Source of the DNA: Candidatus Gracilibacteria bacterium GN02-872 | GTDB taxonomy: Bacteria; Patescibacteriota; Gracilibacteria; BD1-5; UBA6164 | Direction of reading: 5' to 3' | DNA length: 64,000 bases | Assembly: GCA_003260325.1 (NCBI GenBank) | Contig: MOLU01000001.1 | Span: 219,390-283,389 of the forward strand | In this document: piece after piece, positions 51,451 to 63,487 of the stretch | Layout: every line of letters starts with the position of its first letter | Numbering within the stretch: the first letter of the stretch is position 1 | Position numbers and translations under genes: made by a program | The notes under the pieces: model-generated | Seen by the model: the letters and a program-made list of their open reading frames with translations, nothing else | What the model was told of the DNA's origin: nothing | Database searches by the model: none

Positions 51451-53961
51451 ATGGAAAAAATTATTTTAAAGCCAAATAAGGTAAGTTTTTTCATTATGAG
51501 AATGTTTGTAGCAATAATTATTGTTGTTTTGCTAACAGCTTTTTTGCTTATTGCTCCTCTTTTTGATAACTCTCTTAGTGGATTGATTTCAGTTCGTAGT
51601 TATTTTATTTGAGCTTTTGTGGTAGTTTTATTACTAATTTATTTTTTTGTTTATTTTGCCTATAAAAAAGCAGAATATATTTTAGACAAAAATAAAATAA
51701 TTTACAATTATTGAACTATCTTTTCTGATAATTCTGTTGAACTTCCAGTGGATAAAATCACAGAAGTTACTATGGTTTTGCCTTTTATAGAACATTTAAT
51801 TTTTAAAACTTGATATATAAAAATAAAATCTGCTTGAAGTAGTGAATCAAAAACAATATTTTCAAATTTAAAAAATTCAAAAGATGTATTTGACGCAATT
51901 CAAGAGTTGATGAAAAATAATTGATTTCATTTAACAAAAGATAAACTTGTTCAGGAAGCAAAACCGCATCCACTTTGAGTTTTGTTTGAGCTTTGAGGTC
52001 AAATATTTTCTGGTTTTGTATTTTTTGTTATAATTTTTGCTGATAATTTGTTTGAATTAAAATCTGGATTTGAAGATATTTGAGATAATATTTGGTTTGT
52101 TTATCTTTGAGCTTGAATTATTTTACTGTTTATTTTAGCTATTTTTGTTATAAATTATCTTGATTTAAAAAGAAGGAAATATGATGTTTATACAGACTCT
52201 ATTTTTTATACAAATTGATTTTTGACAAAAGTATATTCATTTTTGCCAATGGAAAAGATATCTGATGTTGATAATAAACAATGATTTTTCAGTAAAATAT
52301 TTTGACTTCATGATATAATTGTCAGCTCTGAATGAACAAATAATTTAGTCGTTTTTTCAAATATGGTTGAATGAGAAACTCTGATAAAAAATATAAAATA
52401 TTTGAAAAATAGTATAACTTTGACAGAAAAAGAAATTTCTCAAGATTTAGAAAAAACTGATTGAGAAAAAATAGATTCTGTAGTTTGATTTGTTGATAAA
52501 ACAGATTTCGCTATTGATTATAATAGAGAATTTTTAGCAAAATATTCTATGGACTTGCCTAGAACAATAGTTTCTTCACTATTTTTCTGAATAATTATTT
52601 GAACTGTGGTTTCAATTTTTGTTTGAAATTTACAATTGTCTTTGTATGTATTTGGGCTTATTTTTATAACTGTATTTATTAAGTGAATTCTTGATACAAA
52701 GTTTTATACATTTTTAATTGAAAAAAATACAATTGAATCAAGATATAAATTCTTGACAAATAGACACAAAGCTTTTACTATAGATAAGGTAAGTTGAGTT
52801 ATTTTTTCTGAAAATATTATAGACAAAATTTTTAAGACTTGTTCTATTAAGTTTTACTCAATAGGTTCAAACGGAACTATTGATTTTGTAAATATAAAAA
52901 AGACAGATTTGCTTTATTTAGATATTTTATCAAAAGTTTGAATAAATAAATCTGAAAACAAAGAAGAATTAAAAGTAAATTTTTCTTTTAGAAATTTTGC
53001 TCTGGCAAATATTTGAATGACAATTTTTTTCTTGATTTTGATTATATTTGCAATAATTGCTTTTCAAGTTTTAAATAATACAATCTCTTGAACTAATTGA
53101 CTACAAAATATTGTTAAAAATTATTCTTCAACTACACAAATTTTTATTCAAATTTGAATTTTTGTAGTTTTGGTTTTTATTTATTTATTAAAATATTTTT
53201 ATTGAAAAGTAGCTTATACTGATAGGTTTTATAGACAAAATATTTATGAAAAATTCTTTGAAAGTGAATCTTGAATTATTTTCCAAGAAAAAGTTTACAG
53301 TCTTTTTAAAAACATAAAATGAATAACTTCAACTAAATATCCATTTACAGATACTGGTTCTATCACTCTTGATGTTGCTTGAGATATAATTTTAGACACT
53401 TGAAACAAAAATCAAAATCAACTAGCTTTTTGATGAATAAAAATTCATTGAGTTTATATGGATAATGTTTATTCTTTACAAAATAAACTTGATTCTATTT
53501 TGACACAAAAAGATATTTCTGAAGAAAATATTGATAAATCTTGAGAATCAGTTTGGAATTCTTTGATTTTTGATATTCCTTTCTTGATTTGAGCTTTAGT
53601 TTTTATAATTTATGTAAATTCTTTAAATGTTAAACCAAACGAAATTTTTGCTTTAAATATCCTATCTATTTCTATTTTTATATTTTTCTTAATTGCTACA
53701 GTATTGTTGGTTTGGTATATAAAAGCAAAATATTATTATTTACAAAAAGAAAGAATTATGCTTGGTTATGGAATTATCTATAAATCAAGAAAAACTATAA
53801 CTTATGACAGAATAAACTTTGTAGAAAAAAATCAATGATTTTTATGAAAAATATTTTGAAACTGAATTGTTCAAGTCTACACTATTTGAAGTGCAATGGT
53901 TGATTTAGTTTTCTTAAATACAAAAGATTTCAAAGAACTTTATTCTAAACTAAAAAAATAG
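51451..53961 (+). CDS. Large membrane protein with repeated bacterial PH domains (YdbT-like)
   Basis: An 836-residue protein with repeated units of two to three helices followed by a soluble beta domain. The soluble parts begin with phrases like YKKAEYILDKNKIIYNYGTI, LKRRKYDVYTDSIFYTNGFL, FYTFLIEKNTIESRYKFLTN and YYYLQKERIMLGYGIIYKSR, each followed by V(D/E)K or MEKI and a conserved LFGLHDI or IFGNG type turn, the pattern of bPH_2 (DUF304) domains. So at least four such units. YdbT has three; this is larger. Role unknown, probably membrane scaffold. ATG 51451 follows an AT-rich leader. Confidence 0.78.
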
Positions 53962-53980
53962 GTTTTAAAACCTATTTTTT
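53953..53980. terminator. Bidirectional terminator, perfect palindrome
   Basis: AAAAAATAGGTTTT pairs with AAAACCTATTTTTT. It contains both convergent stop codons (TAG 53959 plus, TAG 53972 minus). Confidence 0.85.
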
Positions 53981-54598
53981 ATATTCATCTGTTTTGTTTT
54001 CATCTAAAAATTTTTTAGTTAACATTCAAATCCAATTATTTGATTTTGCTTTTAAGTAAGCATAAATATAAATATTTGTTAAAAGTGATGCTAATGTTTC
54101 TAAAATTATGTCCTGCATTGTATCATCAACTCCTCTTCAAATCTCTGTTCTTTGCATATTCATTCAAAAAAAAGAATCAATACTGTATTCATATATTTCC
54201 CAAATTGCTCAGAAAGCTACGGTGAAGCAAAAACTAAAAGCAACAGTTATAAAAATATCATTTTCAACTCATTTTTTGTAGTATAAATAATAAATTATTA
54301 AATATCAAATAATAGAAAATCAAATTCAATAAGAAAAGTGAAGCATATCATCCCACCAAGGAAATTTTTCATAAAAGTCTGCATAACTTCATAGAACTAA
54401 GGATAATACGACAAATACAACAAAAACTATGGAAAAACTAGTTGGTATTTTTATGTTTAAATATCTTTCAAAAAGAGTTAAAACTCATAAAGAAGCTGAA
54501 ATTGTTATGAAAGGAGTACTTCTAAAAAATATTCCTGCATAAAATAAAATCAAAAACAAACCCGCTTTTGTAAACCTCAAAACACTTTCTTTTTTCAT
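53972..54598 (-). CDS. Membrane protein, DUF2238-like
   Basis: A 208-residue protein with five to six helices. WWDDMLHFSYGIGFSIIGYL and AFGAIGEIYEYSIDSFFGMN with GVDDTMQDIILETLASLL match the conserved D..H, E..E and D..D positions of DUF2238 (YjdF-type) membrane proteins. Function of the family is unknown. Short spacing to its convergent neighbour with a shared terminator. Confidence 0.7.
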
Positions 54599-54660
54599 AA
54601 AAATATTTTTTAAATAATTTTCTAGATATTATCGTAAATGAATATTTTTTCAAGTTATTT

Positions 54661-54688
54661 TTGCTTATTTAAAAAAAATAGCTAAAAT
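54661..54688 (+). promoter_or_regulatory. obg promoter
   Basis: TTGCTT (54661-54666), 16 bp, TAAAAT (54683-54688), about 30 bp before the ATG. Confidence 0.6.
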
Positions 54689-54718
54689 GTAAAAAATATT
54701 TATTAAAAAAGAAATAAT

Positions 54719-56080
54719 ATGTTTATAGATGAAGTGAAATTGAAGCTAATATCAGGAAAATGATGAGACGGAATTGTATCTTGGAGAAGAGAAAAATATA
54801 TTCCCAAATGATGACCTTGGTGATGAGACTGAGGGAAATGATGAGATGTCTATATAGAAACAGATTCAAATCTGAACACTCTTTCTGATTATAGACACAA
54901 AAAAGTTATAAAAGCAGATTCTTGAGAATCTTGATGAACAAATCAGATGCATTGATCTGATGCTCAAGATTTGATTTTGAGAGTTCCAGTTTGAACTATT
55001 GTAAAAGATGCTGATACTTGAGAGGTAATTGCTGACTTGGATGAAGAAAATTTGAGACTTTTAATTTTGAAATGATGAAAATGAGGTTTTTGAAACTCTC
55101 ACTTTTGTTCTTCAACTAGGCAAGCTCCTGCTTTTGCTGAACTTTGAGATGAGGCTCAAGAAAAAAATATTTCTCTAGAATTGAAACTTGTAGCAGATAT
55201 CTGAATTATATGAGTACCTTCAGCTTGAAAATCAAGTTTGATTTCTGTTATTACAAATGTAAAGCCAAAAATTTGAGATTATCCTTTTACGACTTTGGTA
55301 CCAAATCTTTGAGTTTTAGAACATAAGTGAAAAAACTTAGTTTTAGAAGATGTTCCTTGACTTATTCCTTGAGCTCATGAGTGAAAGTGACTTTGAATAA
55401 ACTTTCTGAAGCACATTGAAAGAACTTGAGTTTTACTCCATTTACTTGATTTATACAAAATGGATCATATTTTTCAAGACTATGAAGATATTAGAAAAGA
55501 ATTAGAATATTTTTCTCCAGAATTAGCCAAAAAAGAAGAAATTATTTGACTTTCAAAAGCTGATTTGCTTGATTCAGAAATGAAAAAATTTATTTTATGA
55601 GAATTTAAAAAAAGATATCCAAATAAAAAAGTTTTCATTATTTCTTCAGCAACTTGAGAGTGAGTTGAAGAATTAAAAGATTATTTTATTGATAATTTTG
55701 CAAAACAAAGCGAAGAAACAGACTTAAAAGAAAAAAATATAAAAATAATAAGTTTATTTGATGATGATTCTGATAAGGATGCTAGAAATACAGTTTTGAA
55801 ATATTTATGAAATTATGAATTTGAAGCAACTTGAAATAGAATAGAACAAATAGTAAGAATGACAGATTTTTCAAATCCTGAAGCTGTTTCTAGAGTTATT
55901 GATGTTTTAGAAAAAATATGAATAATGAAAAAAATAGAGTCAAAACTTAATAAAATATCAGAAGAAGAAAAACTTGACAATTCATCTTTTTTTGAGTGAA
56001 ATGATTCTGAACTTATTTCACCAAAGCTATTTATAGCTTGAAGAGAAATATCTCTTGATAAACTTAGATATAATTTATAA
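54719..56080 (+). CDS. obg: GTPase Obg/CgtA
   Basis: A 453-residue ribosome-assembly GTPase. N-terminal Obg fold with glycine-rich loops (KLISGKGGDGIVSWRREKYI, GGPWGGDGGKGGDVYIETD), G domain with G1 GVPSAGKSSLIS, DVPGLIPGAHEGKGLG and SKADL (G4), and a C-terminal OCT domain (EFEATGNRIEQIVRMTDFSN). The glycine loops are nearly all UGA, making it a stringent check of the code. dut follows 21 bp later. Confidence 0.96.
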
Positions 56081-56101
56081 TAATTTTTAAAATTAAAAGA
56101 T

Positions 56102-56575
56102 ATGAAACCATTTTTTGAAAAAGTTGAATATGCTCCAGAAGATGTTATTTTACCTACTAGAAGTACATTGGCAGCAGCTTGATATGATTTTTTTGCATCA
56201 GAAGATGTTTTAGTTCCTTCACTTTTTAAGGCTTTACAAAAATGAGAATTTTTAAAACCGACTTTTGTTCCAACTCACATAAAAGCATTTATGCCAGATG
56301 ATATGGTTTTAGAAATCGCAAATAGGAGCAGTAATCCATTGAAACTTTGACTTTTACTTGCAAATTGAACTTGATGGGTTGATGCTGATTATTATAGTAA
56401 TCCTGATAATGATGGACATATTCAATGAATTTTTTGGAATATGACTTCAGAAGATATTTTGATAAAAAAATGACAAAAAATCTTTCAGTGAATTTTTACA
56501 AAATATTACACAGTTGAAAATGATTATGTTTCAGTAAAAAGAGAATGAGGTTTTGGTTCTACTTGATGACATTAA
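56102..56575 (+). CDS. dut: Deoxyuridine 5'-triphosphate nucleotidohydrolase-like protein
   Basis: A 157-residue trimeric-type dUTPase that hydrolyses dUTP to dUMP. Motif 1 AAAGYDFFASED, motif 2 NRSSNPLKLGLLL, motif 3 NGTGWVDADYYSNPDNDG (catalytic Asp in VDADY), motif 4 GQKIFQGIF, and the flexible-tail motif 5 REGGFGSTGGH. Divergent but all five are present. Cotranscribed with obg; a terminator follows. Confidence 0.88.
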
Positions 56576-56602
56576 AAAAGCTTTCCATTTCGGGAAGTTT
56601 TT
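56574..56602 (+). terminator. Terminator after dut
   Basis: AAAAAAGCTTTCC pairs with GGGAAGTTTTTT (one bulge) around ATTTC. Confidence 0.75.
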
Positions 56603-56649
56603 TGTTTTAAATTAATTAAAAAATATTTCTTGATTTTTAAATAAATACC

Positions 56650-56811
56650 TTTATAATATAAAGCAGTTCTATTTCATAAAGTTACTTTATTTTACAAAGT
56701 AGTTCTATTTTGTAAAGTATATCTATATTATAAAGATATTCTATATTACAAAGTGTATTTATAATATAAAGTAACTTTATATTATAGAGGTACTTTATAT
56801 TATAGAGAAAT
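56650..56811. repeat. Nine 18-bp imperfect tandem repeats upstream of an HTH gene
   Basis: Nine abutting 18-bp units fill 56650-56811 exactly, ending 2 bp before ATG 56814. Examples: TTTATAATATAAAGCAGT (56650), TCTATATTATAAAGATAT (56722), TTTATATTATAGAGGTAC (56776). Positions T1, T3, A4, T5, A11, A13, G14 are invariant. Across unit boundaries the pattern CTTT-(N7)-AAAG forms a dyad. Best read as an array of operator sites for the regulator encoded directly downstream, possibly overlapping its promoter (several units contain TATAAT-like hexamers). Confidence 0.85.
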
Positions 56812-56813
56812 TT

Positions 56814-57092
56814 ATGTTAGAGCCTTTATTTACAGATGTTTTTAGATTTCGTATTGCTGTTGCTTTATTTAGAAATGAATTAAATTATACTACTTTAAAA
56901 AATGAATTATCAGCAACAGATGGAAATATTAGTTTTCATTTAAAAAAACTAGAAAAAGCTTGAATTATCTCTATTTCAAAAGTTTTGGATTGAAAAAAAG
57001 CTTCTACAATTATAAGTCTTACAGAGGACTGAAGAAAGAGGTTATTTGAGCATTTATATGAATTGGAAAGTATAGTTAAAGAAATAAAATAA
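56814..57092 (+). CDS. Winged-helix transcriptional regulator (HTH_34/MarR-like)
   Basis: A 92-residue single-domain winged helix. FRFRIAVALFRNELNYTTLK, then NELSATDGNISFHLKKLEKA (recognition helix) and a beta wing with KVLDGKKASTIISLTEDGRK match the HTH_34 pattern. Such proteins usually repress their own or neighbouring genes. The 18-bp repeat array ends 2 bp before its start, so autoregulation through multiple sites is likely. Ligand and targets unknown; prfA follows 63 bp later. Confidence 0.85.
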
Positions 57093-57096
57093 GCAC

Positions 57097-57123
57097 TTGA
57101 TTATTTTGTTTTTTTGCTATAAT
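57097..57123 (+). promoter_or_regulatory. prfA promoter
   Basis: TTGATT (57097-57102), 15 bp, TATAAT (57118-57123), with a leader of about 28 nt. Confidence 0.55.
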
Positions 57124-57155
57124 TAAGAATAATTTTAAAAGATTAAAATATTTTT

Positions 57156-58235
57156 ATGAAATATAATTTAGATAATTTAGTTACAGAGCTTGAAGAATTA
57201 GATAAAAAAATGACTGATCCAGACATTTTTAAAGATCAAAAAAAGGTTAGAGAAGTCGCAAGCAGGAAAAAAGCTATTTCAAAAGCAGTTGAGATTTATA
57301 AAGAATACAAACACTTAAACCAAGATTTACAAGATAATAAAAATATGCTTTCTTCTGAAAAAGATGAGGAGATGAAAGAGTTACTCAAAGAAGATATAAA
57401 AAACCTAGAAGAGAAAATTCCAGAACTTGAAGAAGAACTTAAAATAGAGCTTTTACCAAAAGATAAAAATGATGAAAAAAATATTATTGTAGAAGTAAGA
57501 GCTGGAACAGGTTGAGAAGAGGCAGCTTTGTTTGCTTCTGAACTTGCTAGAAGTTATATTCTTTTTGCTGAAAATGAGTGATTTAAAGTTGAAATTACTG
57601 AACAAACTGATGCTGAAGCTGGTTGAGTAAAAGAAATGATTTTTGAAATAAAATGAGAGTGAGCTTATTCAAAATTTAAGTACGAATCTTGAACACACAG
57701 AGTACAAAGGATTCCTGCAACAGAAAGTAAATGAAGAGTTCATACTTCTGCAATAACAGTCGCAATTATGCCTGAAGTTGATGAAATAGATTTAGAAATA
57801 AAAGAAGAAGATGTAGAAATGAAATTTACTAGATCTTCAGGAGCAGGTTGACAACATGTAAATAAAACAGATTCTGCAGTTCAATTAAAACACTTACCAA
57901 CTTGAATAATAGTTTTTTGTCAAGACTGAAGAAGTCAGCATAAAAACAGAGAAAAAGCTCGGGCAATCTTGAGATCAAAACTTTATGCTTATGAAGAAGA
58001 AAAAAGAGAAAAAGAGCTTTGAGAAGCTCGTCTTGCTCAAATAGGTTCTTGAGATAGAAGCGAAAAAATCAGAACTTATAATTTTCCTCAAGATAGAGTT
58101 ACAGATCATAGAATTTGACAAAATTTTTCTTGAATTCCTCAAATAATGATGTGAAAACTTTGACATATAATTGAGGCTTTAGCTATTGCTGATAGACAAG
58201 CAAAACTTGAAGCGGCTTGAAAATGACAAATTTAA
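57156..58235 (+). CDS. prfA: Peptide chain release factor 1
   Basis: A 359-residue release factor. The codon-recognition block [20 protein letters not shown] contains the PAT tripeptide of RF1 (RF2 has SPF), so it recognises UAA and UAG only. The catalytic GGQ is in [20 protein letters not shown]; the C-terminal [15 protein letters not shown] is typical. This fits a genome where UGA is sense. Its GGQ glutamine would be methylated by PrmC (24588). Confidence 0.97.
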
Positions 58236-58263
58236 AAAATTTAGTTAAATAAATATTTTTAAT

Positions 58264-58812
58264 ATGACTTTAGGATTATTTATAGGAAGAATGAATCCTC
58301 CTCATAATTGACATATAAATACAATAGAAAAAGCAATTTTAGAAAATGAAAAAGTTCTTATTTTGCTTTGAAGTCCTATAGTTAAAGACAAAGATAAAAA
58401 TCCTTTAACTTTTTTAGAAAGAAAAAGTTTGCTTGAGAAATATTTAAAAAATGATGAAAAAGTGAAAATACTTGAACTTCCAGATGAAAAAAGTGATTTA
58501 ATTTGGACTTTACATGTCTATAAAAGGATTTGTGATAATTTTCCGAATATTTCAAAAGTGAATTTCTATTTTTGAGATAAAGAAAATGACTCTGCTTATA
58601 GATGCGTAAAAGAGTATTTAGAATATTTTTTTAATGTAAAAATAAATTTTGTAGAAATTTCTAGAAAAAAATCTTTTGTTGGTTCTTTAGAGTTATCTTG
58701 AACAAATTTTCGTAAGTTGCTTATAGAAAAAAAATTTGATTTAGCAGAAAAGTTTACAAAAAAAGAGATTTTTGATGAAATAAAAACACATTTCAAATCA
58801 TTATTTTTTTAA
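58264..58812 (+). CDS. Cytidylyltransferase-fold nucleotidyltransferase (NadM/NadD-like)
   Basis: A 182-residue nucleotidyltransferase. TLGLFIGRMNPPHNGHINTI holds the HxGH-type active site of the superfamily and GSLELSGTNFRKLL is the C-terminal ISxTxxR-like motif. VLILLGSPIVKDKDKNPLTF resembles archaeal-type NMN adenylyltransferase (NadM) more than NadD or CoaD. Could serve NAD synthesis; substrate not proven. Begins 28 bp after prfA; a lipoprotein gene follows 11 bp later. Confidence 0.8.
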
Positions 58813-58823
58813 TTTTATCATTT

Positions 58824-59897
58824 ATGAAAAATATTTTAAAAATAGTTTTACTTATTTTAACTGTATTTATAGCGTCTTGTTCAAGTTGAAGTGAAAATAT
58901 TAAAAATCAAACTTGAACTTTGTCAAATTCTTGAAAAATTGAAAAATCAACTTGAACAGTTGAAATTAATTGAGAAGAAAATAATACATGAAAATTGGCT
59001 GTAGAATCAGAAATTACTAAAGATTTTGAAAAAACTACAAAACTTAAAATAACAAAAAATTCTAAATGAGAAACTTGTGTTTTTGATGAATGTATTCATA
59101 AAAATGTAAATTTAACAGAAAAAGATTGAATTTTAAGAGGAACTTCTAAAGTAAATGAAAAAGGAGAAGAAGTAACTTTAGAATACACTATAGACTTAAA
59201 AAATAATTCACTAAAAAAAAGATACACTTCAAACACTAGAGATTATATTCTTACTTTTTCTGTATTTGATAATAATTATTTAGCTAAAAATATAATTGAA
59301 AATGATCCAAAAAAGTCAGTTGTAGAACAAACAATTTATGATTTTTGACTTAAACAAGCTGATTATATGCCTTCAAATATGAAATCTTTTAAAATTTGAA
59401 ATATAGAATACTTTCCAAAATTAGTTTTTAAAAATCTAGCAATTTCTGCTGAAAATAAGCAAAATTATACTTTTACAAATCAATGAATATCTTTTAAAAA
59501 TAGTGAAGAAATAATTAAAAATATAGAAGATAACCTAAAAGATTATTTATTTTTATCTGAAAAATATCTTTTAAGATTTGAAAAATATCCTGATTTATAC
59601 GTTCTTTTTGAAGCGAAAAATTTCTGAGAATTTCCTGAGCAAACTACTTATTTATCAAAAAATCTAAAGATTGATGAAAAATGAAATTTACTAGATTTAC
59701 AAATCACAAAAGATATTTTAGCTACAATTGGTGAAAAAGATATTATAGAAAAGTCAACTAATAAAAGGCTTATAGATGCAGAAGAAAAAAATCTACCAGT
59801 TTTTTTTGTTAAAAAAATAGAAGGCATAGAAAAAGATTGAAAAAATTTATATATGATTTATCTAATTAAAGATAAATATGAGTTAAAAAATCTTTAA
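58824..59897 (+). CDS. Lipoprotein, unknown function
   Basis: A 357-residue protein with a signal sequence MKNILKIVLLILTVFIASC and lipobox IASC (Cys19), so it is probably lipidated by Lgt (17621) and anchored outside the membrane. A Ser/Thr/Asn/Gly-rich spacer follows (about 20-55). The rest is beta-rich with a Cys pair (ETCVFDECIH). No family recognised. Terminator follows. Confidence 0.78.
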
Positions 59898-59937
59898 TTC
59901 AATAAAAAACTTAAAAATTTCACTTTTAAACATTTAA

Positions 59938-59970
59938 AAAATATTTCTTGTCAAAGAGAGATATTTTTTG
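59938..59970 (+). terminator. Terminator after the lipoprotein gene
   Basis: AAATATTTCTT and AAGAGAGATATTT pair imperfectly around GTCA, followed by TTTT. The rest of 59898-60116 is AT-rich leader with the gyrB promoter. Confidence 0.55.
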
Positions 59971-60053
59971 TTTCTTTAAAATATAAAAATTTCTTTAAAA
60001 AAATGCATTTTAAGAAATTCTAAAATATTTCTCGTTAAATTTAAGCCAAAAAC

Positions 60054-60081
60054 TTGCTTTTTAAAATATTTTTATTAAAAT
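60054..60081 (+). promoter_or_regulatory. gyrB promoter
   Basis: TTGCTT (60054-60059), 16 bp, TAAAAT (60076-60081), about 35 bp before the ATG. Confidence 0.6.
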
Positions 60082-60116
60082 ACAAGTTGGAAAAATATTT
60101 ATTAAAAAAATAAAAA

Positions 60117-62021
<1,905 letters not shown>

Positions 62022-62056
62022 AAAAGAACTAGAATTTATTTTCTAGCTCTTTTTTC
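62022..62056. terminator. Bidirectional terminator between gyrB and the ATP-grasp gene
   Basis: AAAAAGAACTAGAA and TTTTCTAGCTCTTTTTT pair around TTTA, with T-rich flanks on both strands. Confidence 0.8.
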
Positions 62057-62942
62057 TTTTGTGATTTTTATCAATTCTCCTAGGATCATTTTTATTACAT
62101 CTTCTGTTTTTCATCACTTGTACTCAAGTGACCAATCAAAAGGACTATTTATTTCACATAAATAATTCTTCCCATCTCTCAAATCAGTTATAAAATCTAC
62201 TCATGCAGTTAAAATTCAGCTTTCAATTACTCATCTTTCAGCTTTTATCTTTATTTCCTCTGGTACATTATCCAAACTTATAGCAATTGTTTCTCTTGTT
62301 TTTTCTTGGCCTAAAGCATTGCTTCTGAAATCAGTTCAGGTAAATATTTTTAGAACTCTAACTACTTTTCAAGCTAAAACAATAACTCTATAAGAAAAAT
62401 CATGAGGAATAAATTTCAAAACTGCATTTTCTTTTTCAAAATCTATTTTTCCCAAAATCGAATCCAAATTCAAATGTTTTGAAACTCAAGCTCATTTAGT
62501 TAATCAGTATTGTTTTAGAATTGCTTCTCAGTTTTCTCATTTTACTTCATTATAAACTTTTTCTACTTCTTCTCTTTTTTTTACTTTATTTCAAGGCATT
62601 AATCAATTTTCTTTGTAAATCAAAAATTGATCTTTGAAATTTTTATTTTCTAAAATACTTTTTTCCCTTTCTTCTGAATAAGTTGAAAAACAACCAGCTT
62701 TTATATATTTTTTTTCATTTTCTCTAGTTTCTTTATGAGATCTTATTCTGAAAACTAATGTATTTCATTTTTCTATAAAATTTTTATCAAATTTGTCAGT
62801 TATTACATAGTCAATCACATCTTTAAAATATTTTTCTATTGTTTCATTTATTAGCTTTAATTTTCTATTTTTTACAAGTATTCAATATTCGTAATTTGGG
62901 TTATCAACTAAAAAAATGATTTTTACTTTTTTTATTTTCCAT
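62036..62942 (-). CDS. ATP-grasp domain protein; start needs a 1-nt frame change
   Basis: About 300 residues. The body is an ATP-grasp fold of RimK type: FKDQFLIYKENGLMPGNKV, GVSKHLNLDSILGKI, FIPHDFSYRVIVLAGKVVRV, TGTDFRSNALGQEKTRETIA and the metal-binding YLCEINSPFDWSLEYK. Ligation of an amino acid to a carboxylate is the family reaction; substrate unknown. No ATG/GTG/TTG opens the main frame. ATG 62942 would give MENK followed by an A7 run; one A less restores the frame as MENKKVKIIFLVDNPNYEYG, an excellent N-terminus. Either slippage at A7, a mutation or a sequence error. Part of it is duplicated at 63946-64000. Confidence 0.72.
62811..62865 (-). repeat. Left arm of an inverted duplication (inside the ATP-grasp gene)
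   Basis: 62811-62852 is the exact reverse complement of the window's last bases (63959-64000); identity with a few mismatches continues to about 62865. The arm codes NETIEKYFKDVID in the ATP-grasp protein. Confidence 0.85.
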
Positions 62943-63146
62943 ATATTTTTATTAAAAAATAATATTTTTATCTTTAATTGTATTTTTTTTTCTTTTCAAG
63001 TCAATTTTTTTTTAATGAAAAGATTTTATCATAAATTAGCCTTAAATCTGTGTGGAAAAATTTTTTTCAAAAAAAAATAAAAAAAATAGAAAAAAAGTTT
63101 GATAATTATTAATAATCAAATATAATTCCCCTCGCATACAAGATAT
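62943..63146 (+). other. Non-coding AT-rich region before the tRNA array
   Basis: No gene supported. Its right end carries the tRNA promoter (63099-63126) on a near-palindrome, TTTGATAATTATTAAT followed by AATCAAA. Confidence 0.55.
63099..63126 (+). promoter_or_regulatory. Promoter of the tRNA array
   Basis: TTGATA (63099-63104), 16 bp, TATAAT (63121-63126), about 20 bp before tRNA-Asn. Confidence 0.75.
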
Positions 63147-63221
63147 TCCTCCGTAGCTCAGCGGTAGAGCAACCGGCTGTTAACCGGTAGGTCACTGGTT
63201 CGAATCCAGTTGGGGGAGCCA
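63147..63221 (+). tRNA. tRNA-Asn (anticodon GTT), CCA encoded
   Basis: Acceptor TCCTCCG/TGGGGGA with two G-U pairs, D-arm GCTCAGCGGTAGAGC, anticodon loop CTGTTAA, T-arm CTGGTTCGAATCCAG, discriminator G and CCA. Confidence 0.93.
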
Positions 63222-63264
63222 TATTTTTTTTTGAATAATTTTAGTTCTTTAAAAAGATTTTTGT

Positions 63265-63354
63265 GGAGAGATGGCTGAGTGGTCGAAGGCGGCGGTCTTG
63301 AAAACCGTTGTGTCACTTGTGGCACCTAGGGTTCGAATCCCTATCTCTCCGCCA
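63265..63354 (+). tRNA. tRNA-Ser (anticodon TGA), CCA encoded
   Basis: A class II tRNA with acceptor GGAGAGA/TCTCTCC, anticodon loop CTTGAAA (TGA), a long variable arm, T-arm GGGTTCGAATCCC, and GCCA end. It reads UCA serine codons; it is not the UGA-decoding tRNA-Gly(UCA). Confidence 0.93.
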
Positions 63355-63366
63355 TTTTTTTGTTTT

Positions 63367-63456
63367 GGAAAGGTGCCAGAGTGGCTGAATGGGCTCCCCT
63401 GCTAAGGGAGTGTCTTCTTTCGAGGACCGTGGGTTCGAATCCCATCCTTTCCGCCA
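63367..63456 (+). tRNA. tRNA-Ser (anticodon GCT), CCA encoded
   Basis: A class II tRNA with acceptor GGAAAGG/CCTTTCC, anticodon loop CTGCTAA (GCT), a long variable arm, T-arm GGGTTCGAATCCC and GCCA end. Reads AGC/AGU. Confidence 0.93.
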
Positions 63457-63487
63457 TTATTTTAGTTCTTTTTATTTAGCGCTTAAG

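Noticed and set aside
56650-56811. CRISPR array
   Set aside because: Units abut without spacers, are 18 bp and vary in sequence; no cas genes are nearby.
63098-63120. Near-palindrome as an attachment site or operator
   Set aside because: It falls between the -35 and -10 of a clear promoter and is mostly A/T; no second copy beside the tRNA genes was found.
63265-63354. tRNA with anticodon TGA taken as the UGA decoder
   Set aside because: Anticodon UGA reads UCA (Ser), and the long variable arm is serine type. The UGA decoder would need anticodon UCA and is not in the window.
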